From Limnohabitans sp. (GTDB lineage: Bacteria; Pseudomonadota; Gammaproteobacteria; Burkholderiales; Burkholderiaceae_C), in assembly GCA_030729445.1 (NCBI GenBank), contig JANQXJ010000083.1, positions 1 to 6,186 on the forward strand: a DNA stretch of 6,186 nt, read 5' to 3'. The notes under the pieces are model-generated. The model had not been told where the DNA came from. It ran no database searches and was given only the letters and a program-made list of their open reading frames with translations. Below, piece after piece: positions 1-5,947 of the stretch. The translations under genes were made by a program, and so were the position numbers. Position 1 is the stretch's first letter, and every line of letters begins with the position of its first letter.

Positions 1-465
1 ACCCCAGCCGCTCACACGGCCCATGGCCTCAGGCCTCGCCAATTCAGGCAAAAAAGAGGCCGTGAGCGACTCGCCATAAGAAAAGAAAGTGTTGGAGAGC
101 ACCAGGATGAACAAGCCCAGTGCCACTTGCCCCGGCCCCACAAGCGACAGTGCCGCCGTACTGACCACACAGCCCGCAGTCACCCACATCAGCATGCGTT
201 TTTTTCCGGCTACCCGGTCGGCCCAGGCGCCCAAGCCCGGCATGGTCAGCATCACGATCAGATACGACACACTCAGACCCGATGTCCAGGCCAGTGTGGC
301 CCAGTTGGCCCCGTCGGCCACACCGCCCACAAAATAGGCAGCAAACACGGCCGTGATGACCACCGTGGAATAACCGGAATTGGCGAAGTCGTACATGGCC
401 CAGCCAAAGACTTCGCGCAAACGCACACCCGGATTCAACGCAGAACGAATGCCTTGGGCGTTCAT
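1..465 (-). CDS. UMF1-type MFS transporter, N-terminal part (cut by window edge)
   Basis: These 155 codons are the N-terminal third or so of an inner-membrane transporter of the major facilitator superfamily; the rest lies beyond base 1. Residues 22-32 read WAMYDFANSGY, close to the W-A-x-Y-D-W/F-A-N-S-x-Y opening of the UMF1/Atg22-like branch. Hydrophobic segments lie at about 33-50, 58-78, 91-109 and 114-130. Between segments two and three, GAWADRVAGKKR (79-90) fits the MFS cytoplasmic loop motif. FLPELA (138-143) and GRVSGWG (149-155) also match this branch. The start is the first possible one, because the stop codon of the preceding gene lies in the same frame only four codons upstream. 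No Shine-Dalgarno sequence is visible, so translational coupling to that gene (12-nt gap) is likely. The substrate cannot be inferred; Atg22 relatives in fungi export amino acids from the vacuole. Confidence 0.88.
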   Translation of the reverse strand, partial: MNAQGIRSALNPGVRLREVFGWAMYDFANSGYSTVVITAVFAAYFVGGVADGANWATLAWTSGLSVSYLIVMLTMPGLGAWADRVAGKKRMLMWVTAGCVVSTAALSLVGPGQVALGLFILVLSNTFFSYGESLTASFLPELARPEAMGRVSGWG

Positions 466-477
466 CGTGCGGGCCGA

Positions 478-1104
478 TCAGTGCAGATGACGTGGGCGAC
501 GGCCACCGCCGCCATGGCCATTACCACCGCTTGGGCCACGAGGTGGCTTGCCAATGTCCAGTGAGCTCACGAGGCTGTCAAATCGCTGGCTGAACAGCTT
601 GTCGATCTCGGTCACCACGCCCGACAACTCGGCCCCATCAAAATGGCGCTCCATCATGTTGACCACATCGTGCACCAGCAAATCGCGCTGGGCCTGCATG
701 ATGGCGCCCGGATCCGGCCCCACAAACAGCATCACAAAGTCGTCACGCGACTCGCCCCCGTGGGCCTCGTCCTCGTCGTCGAATTCGGTGTCATAAAAAG
801 TCACCTCGATCGGAGTACCCGCCGCTGACAAGTCGTTGAGGTTCATGCACAGATCGTCCATGACCATGCGGAAATCCTCGTCGCCGCGCACGGTCCAACA
901 CATGTTCAGGCGCTGTGTGGTGGCGTCAAAACGGATGCCCGGCTCTTCTTCGTACAGGCTTACAGCGCCCTCCTGCAAAGAACGCGCTCCGGCGTAATGC
1001 CAAAGGGGCTTGAGCGCCTCCTGGATGGCCTTGATGTCGGTGCCGGGTTTGATCGGCACATCACCATGCACGTGAATCTCAAGCGGTGCGTTGTCGTGGT
1101 TCAT
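478..1104 (-). CDS. conserved-looking hypothetical protein, 208 aa, Gly/His/Arg tail
   Basis: I do not assign a function. From memory it resembles a Burkholderiales-restricted family (possibly catalogued as DUF6806; unverified). The protein appears soluble and has no signal peptide or membrane segment. Residues 1-60 carry an I-H-V-H-G-D strand and a short helix; 70-135 look like mixed alpha/beta and include a very acidic stretch, EFDDEDEAHGGESRDD (107-122), followed by a hydrophobic strand VMLFVG (124-129). Residues 135-185 are probably helical (MQAQRDLLVHDVVNMMERHF). The tail, 187-208, is Pro/Gly-rich and ends HGGGGRRPRHLH, which could bind metal or nucleic acid. The ATG is supported by an AGGAAAA ribosome site 7 nt upstream. 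The gene starts 17 nt after the tRNA-Leu CCA end and stops 12 nt before the transporter gene, so the three are probably on one transcript. It is a real gene: full-length, well-framed and with a good ribosome site. Confidence 0.85.
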   Translation of the reverse strand: MNHDNAPLEIHVHGDVPIKPGTDIKAIQEALKPLWHYAGARSLQEGAVSLYEEEPGIRFDATTQRLNMCWTVRGDEDFRMVMDDLCMNLNDLSAAGTPIEVTFYDTEFDDEDEAHGGESRDDFVMLFVGPDPGAIMQAQRDLLVHDVVNMMERHFDGAELSGVVTEIDKLFSQRFDSLVSSLDIGKPPRGPSGGNGHGGGGRRPRHLH

Positions 1105-1111
1105 GATGATG

Positions 1112-1118
1112 TTTTCCT
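1112..1118 (-). promoter_or_regulatory. ribosome binding site squeezed between tRNA-Leu and the 208-aa gene
   Basis: AGGAAAA on the minus strand lies 7 nt before the ATG at 1104 and only 3 nt after the tRNA CCA end at 1122. It is unusual because the whole space between the mature tRNA 3' end and the start codon is 17 nt. After tRNA 3' processing, the downstream mRNA would have a 5' leader of at most 17 nt holding little more than this site. Confidence 0.7.
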
Positions 1119-1121
1119 AAA

Positions 1122-1213
1122 TGGTGCCCCGGGCCGAAATCGAATCGGCACGCCCCTGTTACGGAAGCAACGGATTTTAAGTCCGGTGTGTCTACCAGTT
1201 TCACCACCGGGGC
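1122..1213 (-). tRNA. tRNA-Leu (anticodon TAA)
   Basis: On the minus strand a complete 92-nt tRNA including an encoded CCA can be folded. The acceptor stem is GCCCCGG with CCGGGGC. The anticodon loop is ACTTAAAAT with anticodon TAA, which reads UUA and, by wobble, UUG. A long variable arm typical of class II leucine tRNAs follows (about GTTGCTTCCGTAACAGGGGC). The T arm is GCCGA-TTCGATT-TCGGC, and the discriminator is A. There is no terminator between it and the 208-aa gene downstream, and none between it and the MAPEG gene upstream (39 nt), so it may be carried on a transcript with protein genes. It is isolated from the Cys and Gly tRNA genes at the right edge, although E. coli keeps the three together. 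Confidence 0.97.
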
Positions 1214-1252
1214 AGAGCGCTTATTGTGCCTTGATAACGCACTGTTTCTGCT

Positions 1253-1645
1253 TCAGTTGATCTGCAAATTCAGCATGGCCAGTGCAAACAGGGCCACCAC
1301 CGTGAGGTAAGCCGCTGACCAGACCATGGTTCGCCATTTGGCTTTGTTGGTGACGTAGAAAAAAACATAGGCCACCCGCGCGGCGATGAAGAACAAGGCC
1401 AGCATATCCACAGTGGCCGGATCGACCCCGGTGAGCAAGGCCAAGATAACGCCCACCGCAAAAAACGGGAACGCCTCAAAACAGTTGGCTTGGGCCGCAT
1501 TGGCCCGTGCCCGAAAACCGGTTTGACTGGCCAGCCAAGCCCGGGGGTCGCTGTTGTCATACCCCTTGAATCCCGATTTGGCGATGCCTGCACACACCAC
1601 AGGCATGATGCCCGCCACCAACACAGCGCCATAAGAAATCAACAT
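1253..1645 (-). CDS. MAPEG family membrane protein, 130 aa
   Basis: This is a small four-helix inner-membrane protein of the MAPEG family (membrane-associated proteins in eicosanoid and glutathione metabolism), whose bacterial members are mostly uncharacterised and may handle glutathione or hydrophobic electrophiles. The family signature is clear: N-S-D-P-R at 31-35, then Q-T-G-F-R-A-R-A-N-A-A-Q-A-N-C-F-E at 41-57. Hydrophobic segments lie at about 5-22, 57-73, 80-98 and 107-126. The length fits bacterial members. The ATG at 1645 is chosen over an in-frame upstream ATG at 1744 because GGAG lies 6 nt before it, the first membrane helix starts there, and the longer version would run through the upstream terminator. 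The gene begins about 50 nt beyond that terminator and ends 39 nt before tRNA-Leu. A glutathione transferase gene lies nearby on the same strand, which fits a thiol or detoxification theme but does not prove one. Confidence 0.92.
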   Translation of the reverse strand: MLISYGAVLVAGIMPVVCAGIAKSGFKGYDNSDPRAWLASQTGFRARANAAQANCFEAFPFFAVGVILALLTGVDPATVDMLALFFIAARVAYVFFYVTNKAKWRTMVWSAAYLTVVALFALAMLNLQIN

Positions 1646-1667
1646 GCAGCTCTCCAGGATCAGCAAC

Positions 1668-1686
1668 CCCACCTGCAATGGGTGGG
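1668..1686 (-). other. small hairpin in the leader of the MAPEG gene
   Basis: On the minus strand CCCACC-CATTGCA-GGTGGG forms a 6-bp GC-rich stem with a 7-nt loop. It lies between the upstream terminator's T-tract and the GGAG ribosome site of the MAPEG gene. It has no T-tract of its own, so it is not a terminator. It may stabilise the 5' end of a short leader, or it may be chance. Confidence 0.3.
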
Positions 1687-1696
1687 CTAAGAAGCG

Positions 1697-1727
1697 AAAA
1701 AAAAAGCCACTGAGATCATCAGTGGCT
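1697..1727 (-). terminator. intrinsic terminator after the small basic protein gene
   Basis: On the minus strand GCCACTGA-TGATC-TCAGTGGC forms a perfect 8-bp stem (9 bp counting the flanking A-T pair) with a 5-nt loop, followed directly by nine T residues. This is a textbook Rho-independent terminator. It lies 36 nt beyond the stop codon of the 56-residue gene and separates the glutathione transferase/small protein unit from the MAPEG unit. Confidence 0.93.
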
Positions 1728-1735
1728 CGGCACTG

Positions 1736-1753
1736 GCCCGGCAAAGGCCGGGC
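1736..1753 (-). other. second GC hairpin between the small-gene stop and the terminator
   Basis: GCCCGGC and GCCGGGC form a perfect 7-bp stem around a 4-nt loop, 9 nt after the stop codon of the 56-residue gene and 8 nt before the terminator stem. It lacks a T-tract. It may slow polymerase or protect the 3' end of the mRNA; its role is inferred only from position. Confidence 0.4.
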
Positions 1754-1762
1754 GCACCGGGT

Positions 1763-1933
1763 TCAACCGCCCTTTTTGGAGCGCTTGCCGGGGTTTTTCT
1801 TGCTGCGAGTCGCGACACCGCGCTCCAAGCTCACGCGCTGGCCACGGCCGCCTGTGCGCAAGGTCACGCCAGGCAATGCGGGCAATGGAGGAGTGAATTT
1901 ACGATCTGCTTCGGTGACGATTTTGTTGCCCAT
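1763..1933 (-). CDS. small highly basic protein, 56 aa, unknown function
   Basis: The product starts MGNKIVTEADRKF and ends in a lysine/arginine-rich tail, SKKNPGKRSKKGG (44-56). In between is a short proline-rich part (PPLPALPGVTLRTGG, 16-30). It has no membrane segment or signal peptide, and the predicted charge is strongly positive, as in nucleic-acid- or ribosome-associated small proteins; that is inference from composition only. The start at 1933 is well supported by GGAG 6 nt upstream. A longer in-frame reading from 2104 would cover the whole intergenic region with low-complexity sequence and is rejected. A strong intrinsic terminator follows, which supports a real, expressed gene. It lies 163 nt downstream of the glutathione transferase gene and may have its own promoter or share that gene's transcript. 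I do not recognise the family. Confidence 0.75.
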   Translation of the reverse strand: MGNKIVTEADRKFTPPLPALPGVTLRTGGRGQRVSLERGVATRSKKNPGKRSKKGG

Positions 1934-2096
1934 CTGTGGCTCCGGATAAAAAATGCAAAACGATATTAAGCCACAAGAAAGGCCCTGTGGGCGCCCGCGG
2001 CCCCGTAAGGCAGAATGATTTTGCGAGGCAGGACCGCCCCAAAGGCCTGCTCCACCCCACTTTGGCCACCCCAGACCGAATGGGCCAAGTCCCCGA

Positions 2097-2729
2097 TCAC
2101 TCACGGCGAAGCGCTACGGCAAAACCTTTTTGCACCGCAGGCCGAGCCATCATGGCCTGGTACCAGCGCAACACATGGGGAAACTGTTGCAAATCCACCT
2201 GGTGGCGAGGATGCCGCCAGACCCAACCCAAAATGGCGAAGTCGGCGATCGACAAATCCCCCGCAAAATACGCGTGCTCCGCCAAGCGACGGTCCATCAC
2301 GCCATACAAACGCAGGGTCTCGGCCATGAAGCGATCCAAACCGTAGCGTTTGTCGGCATCGTTGCTCAAGGCCGCATAGTGGTGCACTTGGCCCGGCGCC
2401 GGACCAAAGCCACCCACCTGGAACATCAACCACTCCAACGCCGCTACCCGAGCAGCACCTCGGGCGGGCAGAAATTTCCCGGTTTTCTCGGCCAAATAAA
2501 TCAAGATGGCACCGGACTCGAACACCGTTTGCGTCTGGCCGTCTGGTCCCTCGGTGTCCAGCAATGCCGGGATCTTGTTGTTGGGACTGATTTTCAAAAA
2601 AGCCGGATCGAACTGCTCTTTTTGAGTGATGTCCACCACCTGCACCGCATAGTGCAGGCCCATCTCTTCCAGCGCCACGGTGATTTTTCGGGCATTGGGG
2701 GTATCAAAGGCAAAAAGGGTCAAAGCCAT
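2097..2729 (-). CDS. Nu-class glutathione transferase, YfcG-like
   Basis: This is a cytosolic glutathione-dependent enzyme whose best known relatives, E. coli YfcG and YghU, act as disulfide-bond reductases and organic-peroxide reductases using two glutathiones. The thioredoxin-like N-terminal domain (1-85) has T-P-N at 10-12 where YfcG has its glutathione-binding Thr and Asn, I-S-P-N-N-K-I-P at 47-54 with the conserved cis-Pro54, and V-F-E-S-G-A at 69-74 that holds the gamma-glutamyl part. The helical C-terminal domain (90-205) contains WLMFQVGGFGP-PGQVHH (100-117), typical of this class, and the S-I-A-D capping box at 160-163. The length, 210 aa, fits. The sequence has no cysteine, so catalysis must rely on bound glutathione, as in YfcG. 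AGGAG precedes the ATG by about 9 nt. The gene is divergent from the flavoprotein gene at 2885. Confidence 0.93.
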   Translation of the reverse strand: MALTLFAFDTPNARKITVALEEMGLHYAVQVVDITQKEQFDPAFLKISPNNKIPALLDTEGPDGQTQTVFESGAILIYLAEKTGKFLPARGAARVAALEWLMFQVGGFGPAPGQVHHYAALSNDADKRYGLDRFMAETLRLYGVMDRRLAEHAYFAGDLSIADFAILGWVWRHPRHQVDLQQFPHVLRWYQAMMARPAVQKGFAVALRRE

Positions 2730-2884
2730 GAGGTGCGTCTCCTGTGGAATCCTGTGAGTTTAAGCATGAACAAGCGCTGTGCCAGCCCATTCGAGACCCT
2801 GTGCAGAACATGGGCGACCACTGCGCGACTGCTGCACTGCAAACGGCCACTTAAGATGTTCACTTTGACCCACAAGGCAGACCC
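2730..2884. promoter_or_regulatory. divergent promoter region between transferase and flavoprotein genes
   Basis: These 155 bp separate two genes read away from each other, so promoters for both must lie here or nearby. I find no good sigma-70 pair. On the minus strand TGGCACAGCGCTTGTT (2784-2769) is spaced like a -24/-12 element but has GT instead of GC at -12. On the plus strand TAAGAT just upstream of the flavoprotein gene is a weak -10 without a clear -35. An imperfect inverted repeat, GCCCAT (2785-2790) and ATGGGC (2810-2815), could be an operator. All of these are tentative. Confidence 0.45.
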
Positions 2885-3820
2885 ATGAACCGTGTTTTGG
2901 CCCACACTGGCGCCCGCTACCCCATCTTGCAAGCCCCCATGGGCTGGATCGCTCGCAGCCCTTTGGCCATGGCCGTCTCGCGTGCGGGGGGGCTGGGCAT
3001 CATCGAGACCTCATCCGGGGAGACGGCGAACTGCCAACGAGAAATCGCCGCCATGTTGGCCTCAGGACTGCCTTTTGGTGTGAATTTGCCCATCCGTTTT
3101 TTGAAAGACGATGCCATGCTGCGCTACGTCTGCGACTCGGGCATCCGCTTTGTCACCACCTCGGCGGGCAGCCCAGCCAAATTCGTGGCACCCTTGAAGG
3201 CGGCGGGCATCGCGGTTTACCACGCCGTGCCCACGCTGGAAGCCGCCCTCAAATGCGCTGAGGCTGGGGTCGATGGTCTGGTGGTGGAAGGCTCCGAAGG
3301 CGGGGGATTCAAGAACCCGGAAGAAGTCAGCACCTTGGTGCTGCTGCAGGCCATCCGCGAGAAAACCGATCTGCCCCTGATTGCGGCTGGCGGCATTGTG
3401 GACGGGCGCGGCATGGCGGCCGCCTTTGCCTTGGGCGCTGAAGCGGTTCAGATGGGTACCCGCTTTGTGGCCTGCGCCGAAAGCCCGGTGCACAGCCACT
3501 ACAAACAAGCCATTGTGGATGCGCCCACCACAGGCACCTACATGCTCAACACCAAGTCCTCACCTTGCATCCGCGCACTCAAAGCGCCTTTCACACAAAG
3601 CCTGCACGAGGCGGGCCTGATGGGCCCCGATGCATTCCAGGGCATTCAAGACGTTTATTTCGGAGGCAACATGAACGCAGCCCCCGCCTTGGCAGGACAA
3701 TCGGCGGGCTTGGTGCACGAGGTCCTGACGGCCGGACAGATCATCGACCAGACCGTGGCCGAGTTTCACCGCATCAGCGCACGCATGGGCCAACTGGCCC
3801 AAACCGCCAGCTTTGGCTGA
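2885..3820 (+). CDS. nitronate monooxygenase / NAD(P)H-dependent flavin oxidoreductase family protein
   Basis: This is a TIM-barrel FMN protein of the 2-nitropropane dioxygenase superfamily, which includes nitronate monooxygenases, the NADH:quinone reductase PA1024 and the enoyl-ACP reductase FabK. It is 311 aa, a normal length for the family, and cytosolic. N-terminal Q-A-P-M-G (16-20) and G-G-L-G-I-I (35-40) form the first barrel strands. FMN-phosphate segments are A-A-G-G-I-V-D-G-R-G (167-176) and G-A-E-A-V-Q-M-G-T-R-F (184-194). Where nitronate monooxygenases carry E-A-G-G-H-x-G, this protein reads E138-G-G-G-F142-K-N, so the usual active-site His is replaced by Phe. Nitronate oxidation is therefore doubtful; a reductase role is possible. 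AAGG lies about 10 nt before the ATG. It heads a four-gene run on the plus strand. Confidence 0.88.
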   Translation: MNRVLAHTGARYPILQAPMGWIARSPLAMAVSRAGGLGIIETSSGETANCQREIAAMLASGLPFGVNLPIRFLKDDAMLRYVCDSGIRFVTTSAGSPAKFVAPLKAAGIAVYHAVPTLEAALKCAEAGVDGLVVEGSEGGGFKNPEEVSTLVLLQAIREKTDLPLIAAGGIVDGRGMAAAFALGAEAVQMGTRFVACAESPVHSHYKQAIVDAPTTGTYMLNTKSSPCIRALKAPFTQSLHEAGLMGPDAFQGIQDVYFGGNMNAAPALAGQSAGLVHEVLTAGQIIDQTVAEFHRISARMGQLAQTASFG

Positions 3821-3874
3821 TCGCTTGTCCCCGACGTGAAGCCTCGACCACCCCATTTGCTCAAAAATCAGCCC

Positions 3875-4324
3875 ATGAAAACATCTCACCCACTCAGCAC
3901 CGCCGCCTTGTCCCTCTTGTTGCTGGCCGCATCACCCGCACAGGCCCAAAACACCGTCACGGCCGCCGCGGCCAAGGAGCCTGGCGCCCAGGTCACCGCC
4001 TCGGGCATGGTCTACCGCTCGCTCAAGGACGGCACCGGGGCCAGCCCCAAGGCCAGAGACACGGTCAGGGTCCACTACCGAGGCACCTTGCCAGACGGCA
4101 AGGAGTTCGACAGCTCCTACAAACGCAATGAGTCCATCGAGTTCCCCTTGAGCCGCGTGATTCCCTGCTGGACTGAAGGCGTGCAGCTGATGAAGGTGGG
4201 CGGCAAGGCCAAGCTCACTTGCCCGCCAGCCACCGCCTATGGCGACCGCGGCGCGGGGGGCGTGATTCCACCCAAAGCCACGTTGTTGTTCGAGGTCGAG
4301 TTGCTGGCCATCAACGGCAAGTGA
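3875..4324 (+). CDS. exported FKBP-type peptidyl-prolyl cis-trans isomerase
   Basis: The enzyme speeds cis-trans isomerisation of X-Pro bonds, helping protein folding outside the cytoplasm. Residues 1-24 form a Sec signal peptide: a short basic start, a hydrophobic core (ALSLLLLAA) and an A-Q-A cleavage site before Gln25. A linker (26-42) leads to one FKBP domain (about 43-149). By comparison with human FKBP12, the binding-pocket residues are present: Tyr68 (V-H-Y-R-G), Asp79 (E-F-D-S-S), Val95-Ile96, Trp99, Tyr122 (A-Y-G) and Ile131 (V-I-P-P). Two cysteines, Cys98 and Cys116, could form a disulfide in the periplasm. The ATG at 3875 is preferred to a GTG at 3836 because it begins a clean signal peptide; neither has a good ribosome site. 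It follows the flavoprotein gene by 54 bp. The protein may be periplasmic; no lipobox is present. Confidence 0.93.
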   Translation: MKTSHPLSTAALSLLLLAASPAQAQNTVTAAAAKEPGAQVTASGMVYRSLKDGTGASPKARDTVRVHYRGTLPDGKEFDSSYKRNESIEFPLSRVIPCWTEGVQLMKVGGKAKLTCPPATAYGDRGAGGVIPPKATLLFEVELLAINGK

Positions 4325-4369
4325 TCGGCAAACCATCGATTTTTCAAGCCTTCAGCCTCGGTACACACC

Positions 4370-5548
4370 ATGAAACGCCAATCTGCCCGCATGGATGCGG
4401 TGGACAGCCCCATCATCCCCACCATTGCCAAGCTGGTGCGCGAGCATCCCGGCACCATCTCCTTGGGTCAAGGCGTTGTGAACTACGGCCCGCCACCACA
4501 AGCCGTGGCCGAGTTGCCAACCCTCATGGCCGATGCCCAGCTCAACAAGTACCAGGCCGTGGGTGGCATCGCCCCCTTGGTGGACCGCTTTCGGCAAAAA
4601 CTGGCGGATGACAACCACATCCATTGCGGCACCGAGTCGATCGTCATGGTCACGGCGGGCAGCAACATGGCCTTTCTCAACAGCGTGCTGGCCGTGGCCG
4701 ATCCGGGCGACGAATTCATCTTGCCCATGCCGTTTTACTTCAACCAGGAAATGGCGATCCGCATGTGCGGTTGCGTGCCTGTGCCCGTGCCCACACACAG
4801 CGACTGGAGCCTCGATGTCGACGCTCTGGCGGCCGCCATCACGCCCCGCACACGCGCCATCGTCACAGTCTCACCCAACAACCCCACCGGGGCCGTGTAC
4901 AGCGAAGAAAGCTTGCGAGCGGTCAATGCCCTGTGTGCCCGCGCAGGCATCTACCACTTCAGCGACGAGGCCTACGAATACTTCACTTACGACGGTGTCC
5001 GGCACTTCTCACCCGCATCGATTCCGGGTGCACAAAACCACACCTTGTCGTTTTATTCCATGTCCAAAAACTTCGGCATGGCCAGCTGGCGCGTGGGCTA
5101 TGTGGTCTTTCCGGCCGACCTGTTTGGGGCCATGAACAAGGTGCAAGACACCAACCTGATCTGCGCCCCGGTGGCCTCCCAATTACTGGCGCTGCAAGCC
5201 CTGCAGCTGGGCCGCGAATGGGTGCAACCCAAAGTGCAAGCTTTGGCCCAGGTGCGTGCACAGGTCAACCAAGCGCTGCAAGGCCTGGGTGATCTGGTCG
5301 AATTTCCGACAACCCAAGGCGCTTTTTATGTGCTGATGAAGCTGCCCGGCGTCTCTGACCCCATGGCTTTCAACCGCACCATGGTCGAAAAACACCGTGT
5401 GGCCACCCTGCCCGGTTTTGCCTTTGGCCTGAGCGACACGGCCAGTGCCAACTACCAACGCTTGTCCTATGGTGCGCTGGACGCCGCCACCGTGGCCGAA
5501 GGTGTGGCCCGCTATGTGGCAGCGGTCAAGGACTGGTACAAATCCTGA
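4370..5548 (+). CDS. PLP-dependent class I/II aminotransferase
   Basis: This is a 392-residue fold-type I aminotransferase, cytosolic and probably a dimer, that moves an amino group between an amino acid and a 2-oxo acid using pyridoxal phosphate. The cofactor Lys is K233 in S-M-S-K-N-F, followed by G-M-A-S-W-R241-V-G-Y with the phosphate-binding Arg. N171 lies in S-P-N-N-P-T-G, D199 in S-D-E-A-Y, and the carboxylate-binding Arg is R364 in Y-Q-R-L-S-Y-G. The glycine-poor turn T-A-G-S-N (95-99) should bind the phosphate, and N-terminal L-G-Q-G-V (32-36) contacts substrate. It is complete, with all expected key residues. Substrate specificity cannot be told; relatives include aspartate-, kynurenine- and methionine-type enzymes. 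The first ATG is used, though another in-frame ATG lies at 4391; neither has a clear ribosome site. It lies 45 bp after the isomerase gene and 51 bp before the cupin gene. Confidence 0.95.
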   Translation: MKRQSARMDAVDSPIIPTIAKLVREHPGTISLGQGVVNYGPPPQAVAELPTLMADAQLNKYQAVGGIAPLVDRFRQKLADDNHIHCGTESIVMVTAGSNMAFLNSVLAVADPGDEFILPMPFYFNQEMAIRMCGCVPVPVPTHSDWSLDVDALAAAITPRTRAIVTVSPNNPTGAVYSEESLRAVNALCARAGIYHFSDEAYEYFTYDGVRHFSPASIPGAQNHTLSFYSMSKNFGMASWRVGYVVFPADLFGAMNKVQDTNLICAPVASQLLALQALQLGREWVQPKVQALAQVRAQVNQALQGLGDLVEFPTTQGAFYVLMKLPGVSDPMAFNRTMVEKHRVATLPGFAFGLSDTASANYQRLSYGALDAATVAEGVARYVAAVKDWYKS

Positions 5549-5599
5549 CCTGAACACCGGTCACGCCACCCTCGTTTTTCACCCACCTAAGGCCTTGCC

Positions 5600-5878
5600 A
5601 TGACCTCTCCCACCCTCGAAAGTTTCACCGCTCAGTCACTCGACGAAGGCTTTGATGAAATCATTGTGCGCGAGTGGACTGCCGACCTGAAACTCGACAC
5701 CCACACCCACCCCTTTGATGTCAGCGCCTATGTGGCGCGTGGAGAATACTGGCTGACCCTGGGTGAAGAGGTGAAACACCTTCAGGCCGGTGACTTCTTT
5801 CGTCTGGCCCGAAATGTGCCGCATGCTGAGCTGTATGGGCCCGAAGGCGCCACCGTGTGGGTGGCTCGGGCCAACTGA
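5600..5878 (+). CDS. small single-domain cupin protein, 92 aa
   Basis: This is a one-domain beta-barrel protein of the cupin superfamily. The first metal motif is H35-T-H37-P with Glu49 (G-E-Y-W) as the next usual ligand. The second is G-D-F-F-R-L-A-R-N-V-P-H75, giving the third histidine. With three His and one Glu present, a bound divalent metal (Fe, Mn, Ni or Zn) is likely. Possible roles are a small dioxygenase, an isomerase or a metabolite sensor; which one cannot be read from sequence. No signal peptide is seen. TAAGG lies about 7 nt before the ATG. It is the last gene of the plus-strand run and a strong terminator follows 70 nt after the stop. The position next to the aminotransferase suggests action on the same small-molecule pathway, but that is inference. 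Confidence 0.88.
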   Translation: MTSPTLESFTAQSLDEGFDEIIVREWTADLKLDTHTHPFDVSAYVARGEYWLTLGEEVKHLQAGDFFRLARNVPHAELYGPEGATVWVARAN

Positions 5879-5947
5879 CACACTTGAACTCAAAGCGATT
5901 TCAGTGGCTGCGGCAAGGGCCGCCAAAAGGCCTGACCAACCAAAATG

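Noticed and set aside
1646..1744. Longer MAPEG start at 1744
   Set aside because: The extension would translate the terminator hairpin and T-tract; the ATG at 1645 has GGAG at the right distance and begins the first membrane helix.
1946..1976. Promoter for the small basic protein: TTGTGG and TTTTAT on the minus strand
   Set aside because: The hexamers match the consensus weakly and the spacer is 18-19 bp; the stretch is AT-rich and suggestive but not good enough to call.
1934..2104. Longer start for the small basic protein at 2104
   Set aside because: The extension is low-complexity intergenic sequence; the ATG at 1933 has a clear ribosome site.
2130..2888. Long plus-strand open frame (252 codons) opposite the glutathione transferase gene
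   Set aside because: It is antisense to a gene with clear family motifs, has no recognisable domain, and is explained by the GC-rich codon pattern of the real gene.
3836..3874. GTG start for the isomerase at 3836
   Set aside because: It would add a Pro/Arg-rich stretch in front of a clean signal peptide and has no better ribosome site.
4533..5292. Two long plus-strand frames overlapping the aminotransferase gene
   Set aside because: The translations are Arg/Pro/His/Ser-rich with no motifs, while the aminotransferase frame carries all expected active-site residues.
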